This document shows positions 35,713 to 47,700 of a stretch of DNA of 64,000 nt, piece by piece; within the stretch, counting starts at the first letter, position 1, and each line of letters begins with the position of its first letter. Source of the stretch: Psococerastis gibbosa (taxonomy: Eukaryota; Arthropoda; Insecta; Psocodea; Psocidae). The DNA lies in assembly GCA_963971405.1 (NCBI GenBank), contig OZ020489.1, forward strand, positions 23,586,290-23,650,289. The letters run 5' to 3'. The notes under the pieces are model-generated. The model did no database searches. It was given only the letters and a program-made list of their open reading frames with translations, and was not told the DNA's origin. Position numbers and translations under genes: made by a program.

Positions 35713-38700
35713 GTGCTGTTGATGTAATTCGTTATTCCGGTCCTGAACAACTATAGAAGTACTTGGTCTGTCACCCCAGACACTGATGTATTCATTATGT
35801 GCATTACCGCCGTCTAAGTTAATGCGCCATAGTTGCACCGTCATTTGTCATAAGGGAGCTCATTTGTCTTGGAACTGACAAGTGTAATCAAGTTTTGTTC
35901 CTATTTCTGGGTCATTATGACCAGGAGCAGGTGGATGGGCGAAAGAATCGTGACCCTATGCGCTTCTGTGGAGAACCTGGCATTTTTCCTTAATCGGCAC
36001 CGCTAAAGTTGCTGAACCACCTCCTTTCTTTCATGTAATTTAGGTAAAGGTCACCTCTCTGGAGATAGCCAGCAGTAGTGTTTGCTTAGATAGATGAGAA
36101 AATGATTGGTTTAACTGCAATTTTTGCGAATGGAACTGAATTATCGAAGAAAAGTTGATGTATTACTATATTGTAGCTTACTTGAGTATGTGTCAGCGCA
36201 CTTCAGTGCACCGCTAAAGTTGCTGAACCACCTCCTTCCTTTCATGTAATTTAGGTAAAGGTCACCTCTCATGAGATATACAGCAGTAGTGTTTGCTTGT
36301 ACCTATATAGATGAGAAAATTATTGGTTTCAACTGCAATTTCTGCGAATGGAACTGAATTATCCAAGAAAAGTCGGTTGTGTTACTATTGTTGTAACTTA
36401 CTTGAGTATTCATTAGCGCTCCACAGTGGTGAAGTTATTGGTTTTGCAATTATATTTTCACAAACGCCATATCTAAATTCTGCTTTTGGAAACATAATAG
36501 TTCATGATGACTCTTGCCATACAGCGACTTTGTCAAGAGAACGCCCCACCCTGTCTACAACCCTGCTGACAAAACAATATTTTGAACGTTATTGTAGAAT
36601 GCCTTCAGATCTCTTGCACAATCGGTGTTCGGCCTGATCGAAAAACGGAAAATATAGAGAGTTTGGATACCAGTACTCGTCACCATAACCAACTAGGCTT
36701 AATGGTACCTACTCGGGTACCTATAGTCATAGGTTTATTGATTCTAGGAACTGGCAATCGTACAAACATTGTGTAAAAACGAATTGAACGTAGCACAGAG
36801 CTCTTTGTTCGTCCATTATTTTACAGTAGTGGAGAAAGTCACTGGAGAAGTAAACAAAAGTAGAATTTTACCAATAACGAGTACCACTCACTCAGTGGTA
36901 AAGTGGGAAAAGTAGAGCTACAAAAATGAAAAGTAAATATTGTATTTGCTCCCTTTGTATTTTATGTTTTATGCCACCCCCTCCCCCCCTCTTAATAAGT
37001 TGGTCTTTATCTTTTTTATTTTTGCTATTTATTTCAGTTATAAAGATTGGGGCAACTCAATTGGTAAAGAGCTATTTCAAACACCATATCATAAAATGTT
37101 TTTCATTTTTGATGTTATAATGTTGTCATGGATTCGATAATTTGGTTAAATTCTGTCGATTATCAAAACAAAACCAAAACAAATAAAAATCGTGTAGCAC
37201 TACGCACGAAATAATCCTCTATCGTTTGAGTGGACTAAAAACTTCATAGCTTAAAGAACCGGTCCGAGTTCACTCGAACATGCTTTCCAATTTATCAATT
37301 AGTATATAGAGAAAATAAGTAATTTCATGGTAAATAATTTTCCTATGGTTTAATTTCGGATATCTCGGGGTGGGGGGTGTCCACCTGACGTCAATGGAGG
37401 TGAGGCAACCTCAATAACTCTTTAAAATCTTTAAAACTTTTTCTATCTAGTGTTCGCTGTGAATCTTTAAATCTCAATTCTATCTAGTGTACGCTGTAAC
37501 CATTTGGGAAGGGGGGGGGGGGTCCGGAACCCAAGGACCCCATCTGGCAATCGCCTTGGATATCACCTATCCCAAAGCACTGAATTAATCGATGGCATTG
37601 CATATTCTAGACCGGTCATACCAACACATTACCACACAGCGTGAATTTTCTATAATTTTTTCAAAAAAATGTTTTTTTTGCCCAAAACCAATACTTTTTT
37701 GGGAAAGCAACCTGTCCGGTTTTGTTACTCTTTTTAGCACCTAAAACATGCCTGAAGGTAGAAATCATCGATAGAACGGTTTTGCAGAAAAATTATTTTT
37801 TCATCATTTTTCATTAAAATTTGGTTATTTTTATTTTTTTTACCCCCCGAAGCAAACTATCAAAGGGCAAGTGACCCTCCGCATTTTATTAACATTAATA
37901 AGGGCTACAATATATGTCAATTTAAAAGAAATCGTTGGAGTCGTTTGAGAAATAATTTTTTAAACTTTTTTTTGGAGTTTTTTGAGAATAAAACCCCCAA
38001 GTTGAATTAGCCCAAAATAAAACAAAATTGTCCCGAGGGGTATGATTTTTACGAACCAACATGCCGAATTCCATAAAAATCCACTCTGTGGGTTGCTCAC
38101 AAATCGACGAACAGACATACCGACAGACAGACAGATATTTCGTAAAAACCACTTTTTTGGGTTCCTGGGACCTCAAAACGTGTAAATCCGTTGAAACACG
38201 GAATCGAACATTTTGACCATCACAAAGCTTTCGTTATACTTCGTATAAATTGGAAAGCAATAAGAAACCATAAGTCAACCCATGGCCGTGCCCAGGGGGG
38301 TGGTCCATGGGGTCCGGACCCCCCCCCCATAAATAAATTTTTGTATGGAAACCTGTATGGTTTGAAGAATTTATCCATTAATTCATTAATAAATTACGTT
38401 AAAAAAAATTTGGACCCCCCCCCCTAGAATTCAAAACCTGGGCACGGCCTTAAGCCAACCTATTTTGGGGTGATCTAGGGGTAGCCAATGTGTACGGCCA
38501 GCTTCCTCTGAACATTTATATTTATTTCTGTTCTCTCAGGCCTCTCCCACTTTCCCAGAGATAAGTGAATACCCCTAAGTATAGATATTGATCAGCAGTC
38601 TGTTTCTGACTTCTGTAGACAAAACATATCAGTTAACCTGTTTTGCTTGTAAACTGCCGGACCTTTTTCTAACCCCTCATCCCCATTTAACATCCCATAA

Positions 38701-41700
38701 CCAAAACCATTTTTCTAAGCCAAGAAACGACTCATCGGTTTTCATCCAACCGCGTCATTTTGTACGAATCAGCGCGGCTGTCACTTTCGGCATTTTTTGA
38801 CAGTTTATTTCAATCGTGAAAAAATATTGCTCTATAACAGCTTATTTTATATCAACACTAATTTAAATTTTTTTTATCGCCAACCATTTTTTATAAACTG
38901 TTCATACCTATCTTAGGCAGAGATTTCATAACATTTTCTTAACTAATGACTATCGAGTCTCTGTGACCAAAATATTATTAATCCTTCGGTCTGCAGCCGC
39001 AATTTTATGAAAATAATCAGATGGAAAATTCATGAAAGATACAATTTCTGATTTCACAAAATTTAAATTTTCTTGTCTTGAACATTATTCCGAAAAAATA
39101 CGATAATGCGCCGCTATGTACACATACATGCATGTATTTTTTTCTAATTAAATCAGAACTTTATGAAAAAAAATGTCATTAAAATTAACACTGTTATAAT
39201 GCCAGGTGGTCCAACTTCAATGTCCCAGGGTTGCACTGCAAGACGTAATTAACAAATTTTATGTTGTTTTATTTTGCAAAAATGTTGGTTTGGAGTCACC
39301 ATCTGCGCAGCTGTGGTTTACAGAAAGTCGTAAACTTTCTGTGAAGCCGCCGCTCTCTTTGGCGGTTTCAACCACGACCGCACTGCACTTCCAGGTGTCT
39401 TTCTTCTCCCTGGATTTTTTGCGACAGTATGAGGGAAGTGCTCGTCTGATCTCAGTAATACAAGTACGAGTGTGATCTAGTTCTCTACAGATAATGTATG
39501 ACAATACTACGGTATTATTTTTATCGCGAAATTTATTTTAAAAAAAATCTTGGAACTGGGTGTATGCCTTACATAACCACTGCTCAATTTTCGATAATGT
39601 GGTCAGCACTCAGCCCAGCTGCCGCATGTTTTCGTTACCAATGGCTTGGGTTCCGTTCATGGCCGTGCCCAGAGGGGTGGTATATGGGGTCCGGATCCCC
39701 CCCCCCCGAAATAAATTTTTGTAGTTAAAGCTGTATGGTTTGGAGAATTTATCCATTAATTCATTAATGAATTACGTAAAAATATTTTTTGAACCCTCCC
39801 CCCCCCCAAAAAAAAAAAAAATCAAAACCTGAGCACGATTCAGAGGGAATGTAAAGGAGGTGGTCCCGGGTTTTCATAGTTGAGTGTAAGGGAGAGCTTT
39901 ATAGCCCTTACTACGCTAGTTTGGCATAGTAATGGAACAAAAAGTCAATATTTATTTATTTATTTATTTATAGATTTCGGACATTATTGTTTCCGTATGA
40001 AATTTGGCCATTGGCAAACTGGTATACGTTCTTGATGTCAATCTACAGCGATAATATACATTGCCGCAATGAAACAGGCGAAAGCATGACTTAAGAGGAC
40101 ATGCTACGTAGAAAATGAGCACCACAAAATTTGTTGTTTTTATTGACTTTCTATTTTTTTTATTTAATTAACAAAGCAAGTCATTAAAGATTTGGCTCGT
40201 GGAAGTTGTATAGAAGACTACATCATGCATCATATAATAGGTAATATTAAATTTTTGGTACCTTAGTTCTTCCATAAATACCAGAACAGACAGGACTAAA
40301 ATTTCGCGTATTCTGGGATTTTTGGAAGAACTACAAAACCGAAAAGTAAAAATACCCGATTATATGATGCAGGAAGTAGTCTTCTATAACTTACATGAGC
40401 CAAATTTTTAATACCGTAACTTGTTGAGTTAATTAAATAAAAAATATTAAATTTTGGGATGCCAATCTGCTTAAGTCTTAACCAAATACGGGTACGAGTC
40501 CACCTACAGTCTTGCTTATCGCTCGAGATTAGAAATAATAAAAATGCAGTAGGCTAAGGCTTGTGAAGGACATGCGGTGAGCGGGAGAGCTGTCAGGGGG
40601 CTGAGGACCCAACGGGTATTAATGCGGCTCATTTATCAACAAAAACTCAATTAAAACCAAGAATTAGGGCCCAGGCGGCGTTTCTGATGGGGGAGGGTGC
40701 CGCGAAAGTTTGGGTCTATAGTGTTGCATTTATAGCGGCAGACTTGTTTGCATCGTCACCCTAAATTCTCACCTTTTTTTTCCATTGCAAGTTGTTGTTT
40801 TTGACCCAACTACTGAATTTTTTTAGTGATATTGCTAAGTTCTTAAAGCTTATCGACACTGTGCTTGTGTTTTTTACGGAGTAGAAGCCTGGCGCCCAGA
40901 GAGAACTCTTATTGAACGACGGATAATCTATAGAAAAAGAGTTTCCTATTAATTTAGAATACCACGTGTTGGAATACAATTATTATTTTTAAAGTATTAT
41001 ATTAATTTTAAACATTTATTATGTATTAAAAATATAATTATAATAGTATAAATTGTAATAGTAATTATATAAAATAATATTTATTTATTACATAATTTTA
41101 AATTAATTATATATTAATGTATGGTAGGCTACAATGTAAGGTAAGGTATTAATCGGTTGTATTCATTAAATTTTTTGTACGCTATTTAACCTTTTTTAAT
41201 GAATAAAAACAGATACAGTATATTAAAACGAATATACTGTATGTATGTATATGTAGATGTATATACAATGTATATGTATATTATTAGCCTTTTGGAACTG
41301 TTAGTTTTGGCCATTAACCTTAACCATCTTTTAAATATGGAACTATCACTATAACTTACACTTTCACTTGAATTTAATTTTTTTTTTAAATAGCCTGTGA
41401 CGTACAGGTGCTTATATGGAATATTTGGACAAGTCAAGTATGGAAATCGAAAAATAAAGTATAGACCTAAAAATTATACAATACTTTGTTTCGATTCACA
41501 TTATAGCATACTTAGTTTGTTACTACAGTAGCTAGTATAAATCATAAGCAATCATAACAATGGAATCGTATTTAACCATGTTTTGGGGATACGGGCAATT
41601 AGCCTTTACCCAATTTACATTATGACATACGAGGATAATTAGTGTGTGGATCAAGATATGCATCTCAATATAATGAGCTGTCTGTCTCTTTCAATTATAC

Positions 41701-44700
41701 CTTCATACCTAGTTGTAAAATTCTAAATGGAAGAGATAGCGCATTAGCTCCAGCCAAGGATTTTTTTTTAAATTTCTGCTGGCACCTGCTACGTCTTCAT
41801 CGACCAATCAGAGTACGCCTTAGAAACTTCCGAGCGTCCAAGCGTCGGAGAAGACGTGGCACTTGCCACCAGAAATTTAAAGAACCGGTCCGAGTTTACT
41901 CGAACATGCTTTCCAATTTATCAATTAGTAGTTAGAGTAAATTAGTAATTTCGTGGTAAATAATTTTCCTATGGCTAAATTTTCGATATCTGGGGGGGGG
42001 GGGTGGGTTGTCTACCTGACGTCACTGGAGGTGAGGTAAATTCTAGAAAGGTCAGACCAACACATTACCACACAGTAATAATGGCAGGGCACGCAATGCA
42101 TTTGACCCTGAATTTTCATCATTAAAAAAAAAAAAAAAAAATCCACAAAACCAGAAAGTTTTTTGCGAAAGCAACCTGTCCGGCTTCGTTACCCAATTTA
42201 ACACCTAAAACATGCCTGAAGGTAGAAATCACCGATCGAAAGGTTTAGCAGATAAATTATTTTTTGGTCATTTTTCATGAAAATTGAGCTATTTTTATTT
42301 TTTTACCCCCAGAAGCAAACTATCAAGAGGCAAGTGACCCTATGCATTTTGTTAACATTAATAACGACTAAAATATATGTGAATTTAGAAGAAATCGTTG
42401 GAGCTGTTTTTGAGAAATAATTTTTTTAGACGTTTTTTTGGACTTTTTTGAGAATAAAACCCCCCCGAATTGAGTTAGCCCAAAATAAAAAAAATGGTCT
42501 CGAGGTATAATTTTTGTGAACCTACGTGCCAAATTTCATCATAATCGACCGAGTAGTTTGCCTGGAAATCGACGCACAGACAGACAGATAGACATACAGA
42601 CAGAGCGACAGACAGACATTTCGTAAAAACCACTTTTTTTGGTTCCTGGGACCTCAAAACGTGTAAATCCGTTGAAATCTCAGAATCGAACATTTCGACC
42701 ATCACAAAGCTTTCCTTATACTACGTATAAATTGGAAAGCAAAAAAGTAACGTTGGCAAGAATGAACGCCCAAGCATCCATTGGAATAGGTGACGTCACG
42801 TTACAGTGCCAAATTTTCTAAGCTAATTTCATGTCAATAAGTTACATATAATGTTAATTAATAATCTATTAATAAGTAATAATAATGCAAGAGAAAAAAT
42901 TCTAAAATTCTAAGATGCTTTCCAATTTATCAAAATTAGTAGATAGAGAAAATGAGTAATTTCATGGTAAATAATTTTCCTATGGTTAAATTTCCGATAC
43001 CTCGGGGGGCGGGGGGTTGTTGTCCATCTAACGTCACTGGAGGTGAGGTAAACTCTAGATAGGTCAGACCAACACATTACCACACAGCAATAACGGCAGA
43101 GCACGGAATGCATTTGAGAGTGAATTTTCATTTTTAAAAAAAAAACATTTTTTTGCACAAAACTAAATATTTTTTTGGGAAATTGACCTGTCCGGTTTCG
43201 TTACTCAATTTAACACCTAAAACATGCCTGAAGGTAGAAATCACCGATAGAAAGGTTTCGTAGAAAATTTTTTCTAGTCATTTTTCATTAAAATTTAGTT
43301 ATTTTTATTTTTTTACCCCCAGAAGCAAACTATCAAGGGGCGACTCCCCGCATTTTGTCACCATTAATGACGACTACAATATATGTGAATTTAAAAGAAA
43401 TCGTTGAAGTGGTTTTTGTGAAATAATTCTTTTTAGACGTTTTCTTGGTGTTTTTTGAGAATATAACCCCCCCAAATTGAGTTAACCCAAAATAAAAAAA
43501 TGATCCCGAGGTATGAGTTTAGTGAACCTACATGCCGAATTTTATCATAATCGATCGAGTAGTTTGCCCGGAAATCGGTGAACAGACGGACAGAGCGACA
43601 CAGCGACAGTACGACAGACAGACTTTTCGTAAAAACCACTTTTTTTGGGTTCCTGGGACCTCAAAACGTGTAATTCCGTTGAAATCTCGGAATCGAAAAT
43701 TTGGACCGTCACAAAGCTTTCCTTATACTATTGGTTACGTACCTACGTACCTGTATAAATTGGAAAGCAATAAACGCATTCTTATGTTTCAAATGTATGT
43801 AGGACCCCCTTTAACCAAACGGTGTACCTTGCTACCTTGATAGTTTAATGCATACAATGGCTATAGCATTTATAGTCTCAGTCTGATGATCCATCGTTTG
43901 TAATGTCTTAGTAAGTATAAGCTACTGCACACCGCACCACCGTGATTTGTCCTATTCTAATATAAATGGATGAGGAATGGAAGAAAGTCCCGGAAAGCAG
44001 ATTTGCTAAGAAGGTTATTCCGGGTCCTAGTAAAAAGCTCACCGATCAGCTTCTCTCTTTAAGTAGAGAGCAAGCTAGAAGGGTGGTTGGCACGCTTACG
44101 GGCCACGGCCACTTCAACAAACACATGCATAGGGTTGGCGTGAAAAACGACAGTAGATGCAGACTGTGTGAAGTTGAAGAAGAAACAGCTGAACACATTC
44201 TCTTTGAATGTGAAGCGCTGGGAAAAACTCGATACCAAACTCTTGGCCACCCTAGGTCTGAAGAGGAAACCATCCGATCTAATCCCATCACAAAAACACT
44301 AGAATTTATCAAAAAGACTGGTGTTATAAGATGGGCGTAGACGGCAAACGTGGAAGCAAAAGACCTTCTAGGTCGACGCTTATAGGAACTCAAACGAGTA
44401 GGCCCCACGAAGGTAAAAAAAAAAAAAAAATATATATAAATGGATGATGGCGGCGTGCAATGTCCGTTCCACTTACCAAGACTTTACCGATGGTGGAACT
44501 AGATAGACCTGGAAATCTTACCTTCACTTAGTTTTCTATCGTCATCGCCGTCTCGTCCCCGCAAAAGCCGAGAGATGGCACTGACGGACGGGGCGGAGGT
44601 CCTGTCACAAACTCCTTCTTTTATTAGCCTGAAATTAAGACAATTGCGAGTGTTGTTTAGGCGCTTATTCCACCGACGTCAATAGTGAACTATTGACGTC

Positions 44701-47700
44701 GGTGGAAGAGGGGCCTTAAGAGTGTACAGCCCGCAGGAAATCGGCAGTCTGAAATTTAATACTTTTTATTTTTTATTTAAATGACTATAAGCAAGTTATT
44801 AAAGATTTGGCTAATTTAAGTTGCTGAAGACTACTTGGTTGTCAACCAAATACCGAGGTAATTTAACAGCCGATGCTGCATATTGGCTGCTGGTTTGATA
44901 TATAGAGGTTCGTCATTGTGGGCGGTTCCCATTATCTCTTGATAAGTCTCAATCAGGAATCATGTACTGGTAGAGTGTGGTGCCGTTCAGTATTCCTTAC
45001 GGACAGTGGACACTTTCCAAGAGATGGTGGGGCTCAAACCCCACCGTGGGGCTCAAACCCCACCGTGGGGCTCAAACCGTGGGGCCGGGTTTAATGCAGC
45101 TTCCGACAATAGGGCACCGTCTGAATACTATAGCATATTGACAATTGTTTCGAACGATAGTTCAATTCCGTTGAAAATCATTGGGAAAACTCCTGCAAAA
45201 TTCAATATTAATGTAGAGGTAGGGGACGAAGCTACCGAGTTTGTTTCTGACCACAACATTCTAAATAAAGCAGTTATCCTTTAGAAAGTCCTTTAACTGA
45301 ACCATCGTCACTTGCTAGGTTGCCATGCAAAGCACGGCGTATTTTCGTTTTTGAAATATCTAATATTTTTATGAATTCCTATTTGGCGTGTAATCCACTG
45401 ATCAATTTTTTCGTCATTTGTGATTAAAAAAGTTCAGATTTTTGTTTTAAGGAGACCATTATGTAGATACTTAACTTATCTATTATAAAATAAGTTATAA
45501 TATGGTAGAGACTTTATGATGTCTGCTATCTACATAATAGTCTCCTTAAAACAAAAATCTCAACTGTTTTTAATCACAAATGACGAAAAAATTGACCAGT
45601 GGAATACACGCCTTTGTAAATTAAACGAAATGTTTCAGAGTGACGTGACTGAAGCTCTTACAGGCCAGGTATAGTGAAGGCAAGAGCAGGCTAATCAAGT
45701 GTGAGTTTTGAAATATTCTGCTAGACCTGCTAGACTTTGGATTTCACGATTTCATGAGAAGGACCCTTCATAGTCTTTTTAACGATGTTCGTCAAGGTTG
45801 AGTAGCTGAAACACTTGGACCATGAATTTCTTCGAACGCGAACTTGACTATTACCTAGTATCCATACCAGAAAATCTTTGTTCTTCAGCTCCTGTGATTG
45901 TTCCAATTTCAAAACGATATCCGGCCCTATAATGAGCCTATTCATTGCAATACAACGAAAACTAGTACAACGTGAAGGGTTCTTTAACGAGAGTTTGGCG
46001 CTTGAATTGACTATTATTTTTATATGATTAACAAACACCATACCTGTCTCGAATTTCCCAGGAAAAAATGCCAGGATTTTCTCGCTTGTAGTCTTCAATC
46101 CTTTTTTCAACTTCCGGCGTCGCAACTCTAGGTTTTGAGCCTCCAATTACTCCCGGCCTGATGCTTCCCGTTTCCTACGAATTTTTCAACTAAATTACTT
46201 TTGGTACTTGCCCAAAACTATTACAAAAATAAATTAAATTAAATAAATAAATAACTAAATATCTTGTTGCCTAAATTAAAGTAATACACCAACAGCCGTG
46301 TAGGTGTTCCCAGATTTCCTCAACATTATATTGTATTACTATATGCTAATAAAACGTTTGATACGTAATAATTTTATTATACAACATTTAGTGCATTTTC
46401 CGTTAAAATTTCGTATGTTTGCTGTTTGGCTTTATCTAACAGATTGTAAAGTATAGACTACAACTCATGTTCGTATAGTACAACATAACTGACATAGCTG
46501 AAATAGCTCTGTATCCGAAAACCCCCAAAAATTTGATCGTACTCGGTACCAATGTATGAGTCCGACACCCTTCAAGTAGGAAAAGAAAAAACTGACATAG
46601 TTCGCCTATTTCAGCTGATTCAATAATAATACGAAGAAAAGCGTTACTAAAATGAAGTATTGTTCGTTGGATCAAGCCTAAAAATCACAAGGTAGAGGAA
46701 CGCTTGTTGTGACCTAATTGACTAATAATTGATTTTTGTTCAACAATTGAAACATTGTGGCCTTGATGCGCAAATTCTACGTTATGTACTATTTTTGTCT
46801 TTTGTATTCACATATTCAAATAGCAGGGAAAGCGACCAGCGACGTTGTAAATAGGATATAACGAATATCACTATGCAATAGTTTCATAAAACATTTGGCT
46901 ATTACTAAAATTCTGAAAGGGATTTCGTATTTCGACTGCTCTGCTGTAGGTACGGTACCTATATAAAATCGACAAGCGGTAATTTCTGAATCCAATTGGC
47001 AGAACATGGCTTCATTACATAGTCGACCGTGGAACCATGTCCCAGGCCTAGGGTTGTCGTAAAATCGTCGTGGGACGAAGTGTCTTACGCGTTTTAATGG
47101 CCACAGAATGTACATGTAACATTGTTGTCTCAAAATTGAGGATTTATATGTGGTAGAGAACATTGCAAAAATGGTGTCATTCAGAGGCTATTAAAATCAA
47201 GATTATAAAGTTAAAACAAAATTGTCGTAAGTGGTTGTCCATTAATCACGTGGTGTTTTTTTAAAAACATTTTTTAACCCCTCCCTCCCCTTTCGTGATA
47301 CCCCCCCCCCCCCCCACAAAAAATCACGTGTGGTTTTTTAGTACCTACAAAGAATCTTAAAAATTCAGGTATAATCTAATTTCATTCTAGAAAATGAAGA
47401 GTGCACAGCCCGTAGGAAATTGGCAGCCCGAGATTTAATACTTTTTATTTTTTATTTAATTAACTAAGCATGTTATTAAAGATTTGGCTCATAAAAGTTG
47501 TGGAAGACTACTTCATGCATCATATTATAAAATATTTTTCATTTTCGAAATTGTAGTTTTTTCAGAAACATGCAAATACTTTATAAACAATAACTTTTCA
47601 CATATAACCGATTTTATAAAAAACTGCAATTTCGCAAACTTATATATGCCTTATTATATGATGCATGAAGTAGTCTTCTACAACTTTGATGAGCCATATC

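Larger units (their letters stand above)
30809..44521 (-). other. Pax3/7 intron 4, 13.7 kb, between paired-domain and homeodomain exons
   Basis: Separates exon 44522-44628 from exon 30609-30808; phases match (1/1), so no extra exon is needed. Packed with repeats (P5, P1, hAT, 5S SINE, FB2, HP copies, FB1, LINE tail). Stretches where I recognise nothing: 31703-32770, 33418-34282, 34981-35997 (contains poly(A) at 35677-35709), 36421-37251, 38450-39660 and 40511-41877. An octapeptide exon could hide here, but none was found. Confidence 0.6.

Noticed and set aside
39259-39504. Open frames on both strands around 39.3-39.5 kb considered as a missing Pax3/7 exon
   Set aside because: No paired-domain, octapeptide or homeodomain similarity, and the confirmed exons already join in phase.
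42570-42625. (CAGA)n tract as a CRISPR-like or regulatory array
   Set aside because: Simple microsatellite inside the HP family, variable between copies.
45730-46146. Minus-strand 138-codon open frame
   Set aside because: It overlaps paired-domain exon 3 in a different phase; only 46044-46174 in the other frame is coding.
46816-47163. Minus-strand 115-codon frame in Pax3/7 intron 2
   Set aside because: No recognisable family, no splice-phase need, and rich in codons expected by chance; not supported as a gene.
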